From positions 1-48,205 of the forward strand of contig JAUWXF010000009.1 of assembly GCA_030616475.1 (NCBI GenBank): DNA of 48,205 bases. Reading direction: 5' to 3'. Below, in pieces: positions 33,689 to 41,869 of the stretch (the first letter of the stretch is position 1; each line of letters opens with the position of its first letter). This DNA is from Desulfobacterales bacterium (lineage in GTDB: Bacteria; Desulfobacterota; Desulfobacteria; Desulfobacterales; C00003060). A model generated the notes under the pieces. That model saw nothing but the letters and a program-made list of their open reading frames with translations, was not told where the DNA came from and searched no databases. A program made the translations under genes and the position numbers.

Positions 33689-35363
33689 ATATACTGGGAA
33701 GGTATAATTCTATTGTATTGCCGAGCTCGTCATTGACTTTGAGTTCAATGCGACCGTTGTGAGCCTCTATGATTTTTCGGGCCATGGGAAGCCCAAGGCC
33801 CTCGCCAAAAGTCTTTGTAGAAAGATTCGAATCGAGCAGGGCATCTCGGACATCATCAGGTATGGGATGGCCGCTGTCAGAAATGCCAATGGACACTTGC
33901 CTGGTATGGGGCAAGGATTGAACGGACACGGTCACCGTGCCGCTGGCCTGACCAATCATCTGAATGGCGTTCTTGAAAAGCTGCCGCAAGACCTTGGTGA
34001 TGCCGGCAGCATCCACGGGTACCAGCACCGGTTCTTGGGGGAACTTCCTGATAACATTGATTTTTTTACGATCGAAAACCTCCTTGAATTCATCCAACAC
34101 CTTCTCCAGGAGTGAAATGGCGTCTTTATCGGCAACCACAGGTTTGTAACCCTGGCAATATTCCGTAATCTCCTTCAAAATGCTCTCCAAGCGTGAGGAT
34201 TCCTTGGCAATGATCTCTGCATATTGTCTTCCTTTGTCTTCTTGCTCTGACTTGTAGGCAAGTCTTTTGGCAAAGCCCCCTATGGCCAGGAGAGGATTAC
34301 GTATCTCGTGGGCCACTGCATCCAAGGTGTTTTGGAGGATGCTTCCTTGGGTCTGCTCCATTTTCTCAGACATCTCGCTTACAGACTGGTTATACTGGTC
34401 TACCTGGTCCAAAAGCCCCTGAAGAGAGGTCTCCGTGGAGCTATTGATCCTGGCAAGGGCCTGATTTGCCTTTTCCATGACCCCTAAGATGTCTTCCTGC
34501 GAATCAATCTCAAGCTGGAGATTCTCGGCCATCTCTTCTATACTATCAAAGGCCTCCGCGAGAATACCGTTGACCGATTCAGTATCCAGTTTCAGAATCC
34601 TTTGCGCCGCTTCTTGTAGTTGATACAGCTCCGTCCTCTGGCCAAAAAAGACCTCGGTTGCCTCCCTTGCCAATTCGAGTATGTTACACAACAGCGGCTT
34701 GTCTGGTTGGAGGGCTTTGGGCCCAAAATACTTCTGGCTTTCCACCAGGTGCCCGGGGAATCGCCATCGTTGCAGAACAAGGCGCCCTGCTTTCCTGTGG
34801 TTGATCCCCAGGTTCTCCTCCTCCCATACAATGGCCTTTTCAAGGGGGATGTTTCCGCCTGGAAAGACTTCCTTCATCTCGTCCGGACACGCATTGAAGA
34901 GCATGAGCATCCCAATTTCCAAGATCAAGCCACCGACAAAGGCATCTTCCGGATTCACATCAGTTGACTTTGCGGATTCGGTAAAGTTTTTTGCAATCAG
35001 GGCCCGATAGAGGGAGGTCTTCCAGAAATGATCATAGTGCATGCCCCCAACCTTTCCAAGGGGAAAGGTATCACGCAAGGAAAGACTCAAGGCCATTACG
35101 CGCACCTGGTTGAATCCAACCTGGACAACCCCCCGGGGGACAGATGCAATCTGTTCCCGCCGGGCAAAGAATGCACTGTTGACCAACCTGAGGAGCCGCG
35201 TAGTCAGGGCGGGGTCTTTTTCAATAATCTGCGCCAGATCCGATGCAGAGCTCTGATCATCCGCCGCCAGCTCTACCAATTGGATCGTCAGAGGGGATAA
35301 TGAAGGAAGACCATCAGCGTCTGCGATCTTTTTCAGAAACCTGGTTTTTTCCGTATCGTTCAT
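33687..35363 (-). CDS. HDOD-domain histidine kinase
   Basis: This is a soluble hybrid sensor. Residues about 15-215 form an HDOD domain (LPSLSPLTIQLVELA, EKDPALTTRLLRLVNSAFF, AFVGGLILEIGMLML), a degenerate HD module often found with cyclic-di-GMP or stress signalling. A coiled-coil linker (about 265-340) is followed by the dimerisation/phosphoacceptor helix with H352 (AVAHEIRNPLLAIGG). The ATPase domain has the N box LRQLFKNAIQMI, GISDSGHPI (G1) and GEGLGLPMARKI (G2). No transmembrane segment and no receiver are present, so the partner regulator lies elsewhere. I start at the ATG at 35363. An upstream TTG at 35399 is possible. The gene is divergent from the cysteine desulfidase-family gene, with 86 bases between them. 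Confidence 0.9.
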   Translation of the reverse strand: MNDTEKTRFLKKIADADGLPSLSPLTIQLVELAADDQSSASDLAQIIEKDPALTTRLLRLVNSAFFARREQIASVPRGVVQVGFNQVRVMALSLSLRDTFPLGKVGGMHYDHFWKTSLYRALIAKNFTESAKSTDVNPEDAFVGGLILEIGMLMLFNACPDEMKEVFPGGNIPLEKAIVWEEENLGINHRKAGRLVLQRWRFPGHLVESQKYFGPKALQPDKPLLCNILELAREATEVFFGQRTELYQLQEAAQRILKLDTESVNGILAEAFDSIEEMAENLQLEIDSQEDILGVMEKANQALARINSSTETSLQGLLDQVDQYNQSVSEMSEKMEQTQGSILQNTLDAVAHEIRNPLLAIGGFAKRLAYKSEQEDKGRQYAEIIAKESSRLESILKEITEYCQGYKPVVADKDAISLLEKVLDEFKEVFDRKKINVIRKFPQEPVLVPVDAAGITKVLRQLFKNAIQMIGQASGTVTVSVQSLPHTRQVSIGISDSGHPIPDDVRDALLDSNLSTKTFGEGLGLPMARKIIEAHNGRIELKVNDELGNTIELYLPSI

Positions 35364-35449
35364 GTTACGGAATCTATCAGAATTCCTTCGAATTTGCAAT
35401 GCTCTACTTTTAGATTGCCAAAATTCAATTCATTAACTACTCTGAGAAC

Positions 35450-36700
35450 ATGGACATTCTCGAATATCTAAATCAAGAATGGGTGCCGGCACTGGGGTGC
35501 ACGGAGCCGGCCTCTATTGCCTACGCTGGCATGACATCAGCCAGGCAGATATCTGGTGCGGCCACCAGCCTTACTTTGACTGTTGATCCCAAGATATTCA
35601 AAAACTGCCATGCAGTAGGAATCCCCCATAGCGGCCATAAGATCGGCATTAAGTGGGCAGCAGCTATTGGGTGCTTCCTGAAAAACAGTAAGTCCGAACT
35701 GGAGTGTTTTCGAGAAATAGACGAAGAGGTCCTGACAAAAGCCTCAAAACTGATCGATTCAGGTAAGATTAAAATAAGAATAGACAGGACTAGAGATAAC
35801 CTGTTTATTGATTTTGAAGTAACCGACGGAAAAGATACTGGACAATGTATCATTGAAGGCACGCACACAAATGTCACATTGGTCACCAAAAACGGGCAAA
35901 CCGTATTCGAAACCAATGTGGGCGTTGGGACCAAAAAAGAGATTTCAGCAAGAAGTTGGGCCGCTTCTATGTCCACTGCCGCAATGCTGGAAGTTGTGAG
36001 GAACTTGAATCAAGAGGCAAGATCAAAGGTACGGAATGGCTCAAAACTGAATCTCAAGATCGCCAAACATGGCCTGACCATCTTTCCTCAATCGTTCGTC
36101 AAGATGATCGAGGGCGATCTTTTGACTGGGATAGCCGGCCTTGTCTGCGCTGGCGTCTATGCCCGCATGTGGGGAGAAGACTTTCCGGTAATGTCGGTGG
36201 CAGGTTCCGGCAACAAGGGAATAGTCTGTTCCGTCCCACTCACAATTCTGGAGAAGGAATGGAATCTGGATGCCGGAAAGATAGAGGAGGCCCTGGTGCT
36301 GGCGATGCTCTTTACCTCAAAGACTACCGAAGTGCTGGGAACGCTATCCGCAGTCTGTGGATGTTCTAACGCCGCGGGAATTGGACTGGCATGCGCCCTG
36401 GTCTACCTCCAGGAGGGGGGCGAAAAAGAGATATCCTTTGCCATCAACAATATGGTAGGTAACGTCACGGGGATGATCTGTGATGGTGCAAAGATCGGCT
36501 GTGCGCTCAAGACCATGACTGCAGTGGATGCCGCCTTTAGAGCCACGGCTTTGGCCATGAGTGGAATCGGCATACCATTCAGCGATGGCATAGTCGGTCA
36601 GACCGGAAGCGAATCGCTTGCCAATCTGGGGAAAATTGCCAAGGATGGAATGATACGGACCGACGAAGAGATCCTCAAGATTATGGAGGCAAAGATTTAA
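35450..36700 (+). CDS. L-cysteine desulfidase / serine dehydratase alpha family (CyuA/UPF0597)
   Basis: This family of [4Fe-4S] enzymes includes archaeal L-cysteine desulfidase and E. coli CyuA (YhaM), which break cysteine down to pyruvate, ammonia and sulfide. The 416-residue protein has the opening EWVPALGCTEPASIAYA, then GIPHSGHKIGI, GDLLTGIAGLV, SGNKGI, AVCGCSNAAGIGLAC and GMICDGAKIGCALK. The cysteines in the last two blocks are the likely cluster ligands. The C-terminal GIVGQTGSES block is also conserved. A weak GAG precedes the ATG. The neighbouring tryptophanase remnant and this gene could both once have belonged to an amino-acid breakdown region, which is speculation. Confidence 0.9.
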   Translation: MDILEYLNQEWVPALGCTEPASIAYAGMTSARQISGAATSLTLTVDPKIFKNCHAVGIPHSGHKIGIKWAAAIGCFLKNSKSELECFREIDEEVLTKASKLIDSGKIKIRIDRTRDNLFIDFEVTDGKDTGQCIIEGTHTNVTLVTKNGQTVFETNVGVGTKKEISARSWAASMSTAAMLEVVRNLNQEARSKVRNGSKLNLKIAKHGLTIFPQSFVKMIEGDLLTGIAGLVCAGVYARMWGEDFPVMSVAGSGNKGIVCSVPLTILEKEWNLDAGKIEEALVLAMLFTSKTTEVLGTLSAVCGCSNAAGIGLACALVYLQEGGEKEISFAINNMVGNVTGMICDGAKIGCALKTMTAVDAAFRATALAMSGIGIPFSDGIVGQTGSESLANLGKIAKDGMIRTDEEILKIMEAKI

Positions 36701-36790
36701 TCTACTATATGCTCTCCTTAGGCGCTTAGTACCGCAACATCGACAAAAAATTGTCGATGTTTGTAACATATTGGTTATACTGCTTAATAA

Positions 36791-37035
36791 TGATTAAATC
36801 CGTACTGTTCTCAAGGCGTAAGCCGCAAATCCGAATATCGAAATTCGAAACAATTTTCAAATTTTCAAAATTCAAATGACCAAAACAAGACTCCTGCCAC
36901 ATTGTTTTGAACATTTGAACATTCGGATTTCGGATTTGTTTGCGGCTGACGCCTTGAGAACAGTACGAGTTTCGAATTTCGTGGTTAGCGCAAGCTTCAC
37001 TTCGTGTCGGATTTCCGGTTTATCCGGGTTACGGC
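36791..37035. repeat. TTCGAAAT-type composite repeat, copy E3, hairpin
   Basis: CCGTACTGTTCTCAAGGCG and its continuation (36800-36834) are matched in inverse at 36923-36968, giving arms of about 35-45 bases. AAATTCGAAACAATTTTCAA words fill the middle. GCGCAAGCTTCACTTCGTGT (36988) and CCGGTTTATCCGGGTTA close it. It fills the spacer between 36701 and 37043, which has no gene. Confidence 0.82.
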
Positions 37036-37043
37036 TAAAGCTC

Positions 37044-38066
37044 TCAATATGGATTACCGGGTGTTTCTGTAAAGGATCGATGAGCCTCTTCTTGCAGCAG
37101 GTGTGCGGTGTGGGCGTATCGGGGTGAGAAATGGAACAGCGTAAATTGCTTGACGCCCGCTTTTTTGGCGAGGGTGCCTGCTTGTTTTGCGGTCAGGTGA
37201 TATTTGTTGCGTGCGATTTCCAGCTCTGAGTCAAGAAATGCAGCCTCGATGAAAAGGTGGTCGGCATTGCGTGCAAAATCAATGATCTTTTTGGCGTTTT
37301 CAGGGCTAAAGAGAACGTCCACAATGTAGGTAATCTTCTGTCCCGGTGAGATACGGGCGATTTGGTTTGCAAGGTCACCCAGACGGAACGCAACTTTGCG
37401 CTCTTTTCCGGCCTCTTTCCAGACCACCTGAAAATCTTCATCGGGGTCATGCTCATCATATAGTGCCTCCTTGAAGCGTCTCAGCCATAGCCCCACCGGT
37501 ATCTTGAGCCTTATCAGGCTGTCCTTCATGATATTGACATGAAACCGTTCTTTGAGGTTCAAGCCCAGGCAGGGGATCTTATGATCCAGGTGGATGGCAT
37601 GGACTGAAAAGGCGGGTTCTGCGAGGAGAGGACCGTCAAAAGGGGCCTCCTCTGGTGCCTGGTTTGACCTAAACCCATTTTTACAGTCATAGACCCGGCT
37701 TATGGTATAGGTTGGATGTACCTCAGTAGCCTTCAGGGAAAAACCATGGCTGTAGTTTTCAACCAGGTTCCAGGTGTAGCTTGCCAGCTTCCCCTCAATG
37801 TTTTGAAGAAAGTTGGCTGGGCCAAAGACGTGGAAGGCCTTTTGGCGTCCCAGGAAAGTACGCAGCAGGGTATCAAAACCTGCAAAATGGTCCATGTGGG
37901 TGTGGGTTACGAATCCATGGGTAAGTTTCAATATTTCTTTCGGGGCCAGGCGGTGCAAGTCTCCAATGTCAAACAGCAGGGCACGCTTTTCAAAAAAAAA
38001 TGGTATGAATAGGACCGGGTCCTCAAAAGGGCCGTTAACCAGCCTGGGATGAAAGGAGGGCCTCAT
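37044..38066 (-). CDS. RNase Z-like metallo-beta-lactamase-fold hydrolase
   Basis: The zinc site begins with HTHMDHFAG (H55, H57, D59, H60). Further His/Asp ligands are plausible at AIHLDHKIP and in the C-terminal FHFSPRY. ARNADHLFIEAAFLD matches the RNase Z/ElaC C-terminal region. The fold suggests a phosphodiesterase such as a tRNA 3'-end nuclease. At 340 residues it is near the length of RNase Z, but the middle (about 95-200) is divergent, with long loops, and I do not assign rnz. It overlaps its upstream neighbour (38063-38485) by four bases in an ATGA arrangement, so the two are translationally coupled and probably work together. Confidence 0.85.
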   Translation of the reverse strand: MRPSFHPRLVNGPFEDPVLFIPFFFEKRALLFDIGDLHRLAPKEILKLTHGFVTHTHMDHFAGFDTLLRTFLGRQKAFHVFGPANFLQNIEGKLASYTWNLVENYSHGFSLKATEVHPTYTISRVYDCKNGFRSNQAPEEAPFDGPLLAEPAFSVHAIHLDHKIPCLGLNLKERFHVNIMKDSLIRLKIPVGLWLRRFKEALYDEHDPDEDFQVVWKEAGKERKVAFRLGDLANQIARISPGQKITYIVDVLFSPENAKKIIDFARNADHLFIEAAFLDSELEIARNKYHLTAKQAGTLAKKAGVKQFTLFHFSPRYAHTAHLLQEEAHRSFTETPGNPY

Positions 38067-38485
38067 CGGAGGATAAATCTGGCAACCTGGCGGTTAATAC
38101 AGTTATAGATCTCTTCATCAGAACCATAAATGTCTTCAACGCTTCTGTGGTTGATCAGTTTTTCTACGACGAATGCTGTTAAATAGAGACTTACGATATG
38201 CGGCCGTGGCACAAGGTTCCTGAGTGGGGCAACTTGGTAATCGATGTCAAATTCATCTGAACGGGCCAATTTCTCAAGTGAGGCTGCAATCTGGTTCTGA
38301 ATATCCTCCTTACTGGTCGTTTGGATCAATTTTTCCTCTATGAGCTTCATGGCCAGGGCATTGCTAAGGGGCTCTGAGACATTTTTCGCTTGTTCGATAG
38401 CGAGCTTACGGGCCCGCTCCTTAGAAGTTTCAATCCTGGACAGGATCATTGATTCGCCTCTGCTGGGACGAAACACTTTTGCCAT
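38063..38485 (-). CDS. Conserved-looking protein coupled to RNase Z-like hydrolase
   Basis: I do not recognise this 140-residue protein. It is soluble, mostly helical and rich in Ala, Leu, Glu and Arg. Two segments stand out: ERARKLAIEQAKNVSEPLSN near the N-terminus and PRPHIVSLYLTAFVVEKLIN in the C-terminal half. The stop of this gene overlaps the start of the metallo-hydrolase gene (ATGA), so a shared role such as subunit or adaptor is likely. AAGG lies about ten bases before the ATG at 38485. Nothing in the sequence points to a catalytic activity. Confidence 0.72.
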   Translation of the reverse strand: MAKVFRPSRGESMILSRIETSKERARKLAIEQAKNVSEPLSNALAMKLIEEKLIQTTSKEDIQNQIAASLEKLARSDEFDIDYQVAPLRNLVPRPHIVSLYLTAFVVEKLINHRSVEDIYGSDEEIYNCINRQVARFILR

Positions 38486-38715
38486 TGCAAGTGACCTTCA
38501 AACCGGTGATTTTTTGTAAATTACGCGATATGAGTGAGATGAGACATGAGTATACCAAGATTATGGCAAGTCTCATTAAATTACAACAAAAAAATGCACC
38601 TTTCAGGCTCAAACAGGTCGGCCACCAAATTGGCTGGTTGCAAATAGAGGAGCTTTGTGCTCAAATTGCATAAGAGTGGGATATAAGACGATGTATCATC
38701 AAGGAGGGTATCACT

Positions 38716-39132
38716 ATGAAACAGAAATCGTACTTTTTTGTCGTCCTTAGTACCTTGATTGCGATCTGCCTCCCCCTAACATCCGTGGCCGTAGCCCAGC
38801 AGGCTCATGGTTTGGAGATAGCAACGGCTACCATCTGCCTCAACGTGGTTGATCGGGAGCCCGTGGATGCGGGGACCAGTTTCGAGGCAACGGTGGGAAG
38901 GCTTTGCTGTTTTACCCACGTCACGGGCGCACAGGGTGCGATCGAGATCTACCACGTCTGGTACTTTGCTGAAAGCGAGAGGGCAGTGGTAAAATTGCAG
39001 GTAAACTCTGCCAGTTGGCGCACCTACAGCTCAAAAATCATTCAACCGCATGAGATCGGCGAGTGGCGTGTGGATGTGCTTGGCCCGGAGGGTGATGTGC
39101 TGAAGGCAGTCCGTTTTGAGATCGCGCCGTAA
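38716..39132 (+). CDS. Exported DUF2914-domain protein
   Basis: The 138-residue product begins with a signal peptide (MKQKSYFFVVLSTLIAICLP, cut near VAVAQQ), so it is periplasmic or secreted. The rest is one DUF2914 domain, seen in the pattern IYHVWYFAES...ASWRTYSSKII...GEWRVDVLGPEGDVL. The function of the domain is unknown to me. Two cysteines in GRLCCFTHV could pair or bind a ligand. AAGGAGG upstream of the ATG makes translation certain enough. It is a single gene between two minus-strand genes. Confidence 0.88.
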   Translation: MKQKSYFFVVLSTLIAICLPLTSVAVAQQAHGLEIATATICLNVVDREPVDAGTSFEATVGRLCCFTHVTGAQGAIEIYHVWYFAESERAVVKLQVNSASWRTYSSKIIQPHEIGEWRVDVLGPEGDVLKAVRFEIAP

Positions 39133-39192
39133 TGAGAAGTCACACCGCCAGCGGCCACATTCTCCCAGTAGTTTATCATTCGTGGTAAACTA

Positions 39193-40995
39193 TTAGACAT
39201 TTTCCACTATCCTGTCAGATCGGGCTGCCAGGAAATCTTTGATCACGAGTTGAATGCTTTTTCGGTCTCGCCCTCCGGGGCGTAGTCCGCCTGCGGCGGA
39301 CGGAGGCCACCGGTTCCAGCGAACATGGCAGGCAATGCGGTGGAATCGTTTAGGAGGTGGATTGCAGTCCGCGGCAGGCGCATTGAACAAAATCGCATCA
39401 AATGGTCTCGTTTGGTCCGCCTTCGGCGAATTCGACGGCCGCAGTCTCATCTGCAAATGATGGGCTCCAACCACCCGGGCGGAAAGGACATCCAAGTCTG
39501 AAAGCATAAAAAGAGGTTCTTGATTCCCTGTTCCGAAAGGGGCAAGTGCTTCCAGCTCATCTGCCAGTTCAGGAGAGACATCAGATGCGGAAATCTCGCC
39601 GTCGATAATTAGTTTGGGCACGAAATCCTCAGGCGTTGTTTTCTGGCAGACGATTTTTTCAAAATCTCTGCGGAAAGCCGGGATGTCTTCAGCCCTCAAC
39701 GTGATGCCTGCTGCCGCCTTATGGCCCCCGAATTTTTTTAGGTACTGAGCACAGCCCTTTAAGCCTTCGTACAAATCAAATCCATCCGGAGTTCGGGCCG
39801 AGCCCTTACCGATGCCGTCGGCAACCGCAATAAGAACAACGGGTCGATAATACCGGTCAACCAGCCTGGATGCCACGATTCCGATCACGCCCTGGTGCCA
39901 TCCCTCCTGGTCTAAGACCAGCGCTCTTTGCTCCAATAACTCAGGGTTGTTTTCAAGGTGCTGGACGATTTCTGACAGGATGCGGTTTTCAATCTTCTGC
40001 CTTCTCGTATTTTCCTGGTTAAGCTCCTTTGCAATGGCGTGTGCTGTCTCCATATTTGACGTCGTCAGGAGCCTCAAGGCAATTGAGCCGTGGGTGAGTC
40101 TTCCGGCTGCATTCACCCGAGGGGCGAGCTTAAAAGCGAGGTCCCGGGTGTCGAGAGGGCGATTCAGCATGTTGCATACATCCAACAGGGCGTTGACACC
40201 TGGACGCACATCAGAAGCGAGTACTTCAAGTCCGGCCTTCACATAGATGCGATTTTCTTCCACAAGCGGGACCATGTCTGCTACTGTGCCAAGGGCTACC
40301 AGATCACAGGCAGCCTTTAGGTTTGGTTCCGGACGATTGTTCCAAAAACCCTCATCCCGGAGCCTCTTGCGCAACGCTATGACCAGGTTGAAGGCCACAC
40401 CCACCCCGGCGAGCCACGAAAAGCCTGATGTACAATCAGGCTGTTTAGGGTTCAAAACGGCAAATGCCTCTGGCATCAGGGGAGGGGTCTCATGATGATC
40501 AGTTATGATCACATCGATCCCGGCACGGCGAGCCGCACTGACCGCATCAAAGCTGGTAATGCCGCAATCCACGGTTATGATAAGGCTAATACCATCGGGC
40601 ATAGCGTGCTTTTCAACATGATCCCGGGTCAACCCGTAACCTTCGGTCAGGCGATTGGGGATGTAGTAATGCACATCAGCATCCAGATAGGCCAGGAATT
40701 CAACGAGAACCGCAGTGGCTGTAATGCCGTCCATATCATAGTCCCCAAAAATGAGCACTTTTTCACCCCGACGAATAGCCAGCAGGATGCGCTCAACCGC
40801 ACGGTCTACATCTTTCATCAAAAAAGGGGATCGAACATGGGCAAGTGAAGGCTTGAGAAAGGCTGCCGCCTCATCCGGGCTGCTGATGCCGCGGTTTATA
40901 AGTGAAGTGGCGACCGCTAACTGACAGCCCAAGCTGTCAGCCAACATAGAAACCTGTTTAGGATCAGGTGAAAGGATGTGCCACTTCTTTTGCAC
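39193..40995 (-). CDS. recJ: Single-strand DNA exonuclease RecJ
   Basis: RecJ degrades single-stranded DNA 5' to 3' in recombination and mismatch repair. DHH-family motifs are present: FGDYDMDG (D85, D87, D89), TVDCGIT (D143) and ITDHHETPP (D166, H167, H168). The DHHA1 motif is GGHKAAAG, inside KKFGGHKAAAGI. The 600-residue length is typical. Near the C-terminus, within the OB domain, about 14 residues (563-576, PPSAAGGLRPGGR) are encoded by a palindromic repeat (39271-39313) between VRWNRW and DRKSIQLVIKD. Translation starts at GTG 40995. Upstream on its strand lies the ATAAAATCGC palindrome (41036-41058). Confidence 0.95.
   Translation of the reverse strand: MQKKWHILSPDPKQVSMLADSLGCQLAVATSLINRGISSPDEAAAFLKPSLAHVRSPFLMKDVDRAVERILLAIRRGEKVLIFGDYDMDGITATAVLVEFLAYLDADVHYYIPNRLTEGYGLTRDHVEKHAMPDGISLIITVDCGITSFDAVSAARRAGIDVIITDHHETPPLMPEAFAVLNPKQPDCTSGFSWLAGVGVAFNLVIALRKRLRDEGFWNNRPEPNLKAACDLVALGTVADMVPLVEENRIYVKAGLEVLASDVRPGVNALLDVCNMLNRPLDTRDLAFKLAPRVNAAGRLTHGSIALRLLTTSNMETAHAIAKELNQENTRRQKIENRILSEIVQHLENNPELLEQRALVLDQEGWHQGVIGIVASRLVDRYYRPVVLIAVADGIGKGSARTPDGFDLYEGLKGCAQYLKKFGGHKAAAGITLRAEDIPAFRRDFEKIVCQKTTPEDFVPKLIIDGEISASDVSPELADELEALAPFGTGNQEPLFMLSDLDVLSARVVGAHHLQMRLRPSNSPKADQTRPFDAILFNAPAADCNPPPKRFHRIACHVRWNRWPPSAAGGLRPGGRDRKSIQLVIKDFLAARSDRIVENV
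39271..39313. repeat. In-frame palindrome near recJ 3' end
   Basis: A perfect 7-bp hairpin GTCCGCC-TGC-GGCGGAC at 39285-39301 is enclosed by outer CCTCCG/CGGAGG. The CCCTCCGGGGCGTAG start is shared with the palindrome at 8724-8738 in rnhA, so it is the same family. Confidence 0.82.
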
Positions 40996-41017
40996 AGATA
41001 GGAATTTCCTTTTTTCA

Positions 41018-41058
41018 GCGGCGCAGCCGCGTTATATAAAATCGCACAGCGATTTTAT
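41018..41058. repeat. GC palindrome plus ATAAAATCGC palindrome, copy 2
   Basis: GCGGCGCAGCCGC is followed by ATAAAATCGC-ACA-GCGATTTTAT (41036-41058), about 40 bases upstream of the recJ start. It has the same layout as copy 1 at 7677-7716. Confidence 0.8.
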
Positions 41059-41139
41059 GACCTGATATAGCCCAAATGGGACATTTGTACAATACCGATT
41101 TTGTATCAATTTAGCCTATTGAAAAAGCGAGCACAACGA

Positions 41140-41344
41140 GCATACAGGCAATCCGATTCTAAAGCGGGTCACTGTTTGAGCGTATTAGTGAGCGTTAAGA
41201 AAGAACAGCAAAATGGCATACTTTTCCAACGCTCACATGATTTCCGCCATTATCGAGGCTATTTGCAGGAGTTATTTCCTGTTCTTTCTTTATGCTCACT
41301 TATGCGCGAGTTTGAGCCGGTTTAGAATCGGATTGCCTGTATGC
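41140..41344. repeat. Nested inverted-repeat element with 24-nt perfect ends
   Basis: The ends at 41140-41163 and 41321-41344 are perfect reverse complements over 24 bases (GCATACAGGCAATCCGATTC and four more). A second pair at 41180-41208 and 41279-41307 matches at about 24 of 29 positions. A third AATGGC/GCCATT pair lies at 41212 and 41246. The element could fold into one long hairpin on either strand. It has no gene and occupies most of the recJ-DUF4911 spacer (40996-41526). It may be a non-autonomous transposable element or a structured RNA. Confidence 0.85.
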
Positions 41345-41499
41345 GATAATGCTTTCAAAGAACTAAAATGTTACCCGATTTTTTTTCATTGAAAAAATGT
41401 AGGAGTTGGTGTTAATTGTCATGATGGGTTCTGGGTCATACTGCGTAGAGCTATAAATGGCGTTTTTTGAAACAGCTTTTAGTGGCCTAGCCACGTTAT

Positions 41500-41522
41500 A
41501 TAAAATCGCACGGCGATTTTAT
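41500..41522. repeat. ATAAAATCGC palindrome, copy 3
   Basis: ATAAAATCGC-ACG-GCGATTTTAT ends four bases before the DUF4911 start codon, where a ribosome site would be expected. If transcribed, the hairpin would hide the start. Confidence 0.8.
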
Positions 41523-41526
41523 TCAC

Positions 41527-41763
41527 ATGCCCAAAACCACGGTCAAAAAATACTATCGCGTAGATCGAGAACAGATTCATTTCTTGAAGTTTATCCTGGA
41601 AGGATACGACGGGGTTGCCGTACTCACGACCATAGATCCACAGGAAGGATTGGTTGTCCTATACATTGGACCTGGTTGCCAAGGCATGGCAGATATGATC
41701 ATCCAGGATCTTCAAAGGCATATCAGAATTGAACCTATTGAGGGATTGACGATTGATGATTGA
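41527..41763 (+). CDS. DUF4911-family small protein
   Basis: The 78-residue protein matches the DUF4911 pattern: a YYRVDREQIHFLKFILEGYD core, GVAVLTTID, a short VVLYIGP strand and a helical MADMIIQDLQRHI end. The family is small and usually sits directly before miaB in Desulfobacterota, as here, so a link with tRNA or Fe-S chemistry is conceivable but unproven. The ATG at 41527 lacks a ribosome site and follows a palindrome by four bases. The last residues (LTIDD, stop) are encoded by a GATTGA repeat, so the original C-terminus may differ. Confidence 0.75.
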   Translation: MPKTTVKKYYRVDREQIHFLKFILEGYDGVAVLTTIDPQEGLVVLYIGPGCQGMADMIIQDLQRHIRIEPIEGLTIDD

Positions 41764-41806
41764 TGATTGAAGGATATCAATCGACAATCGACAATCGACA
41801 ATCAAC
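41743..41806. repeat. GATTGAT / CAATCGA inverted repeat
   Basis: GATTGACGATTGATGATTGA (41744-41770) faces CAATCGACAATCGACAATCA (41779-41804). The left arm contains the end of the DUF4911 gene. Confidence 0.82.
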
Positions 41807-41869
41807 TGATTTTGTGGCTATCTGATCGGTCCGAAAGGCGCTGAGTTTAAGAACGCTTATACTCGCTTT

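Noticed and set aside
38530-38673. Small frame of 47 codons between the DUF2914 gene and the unknown 38485 gene
   Set aside because: It has charged, helix-like composition but no ribosome site and no known family. It is too weak to call.
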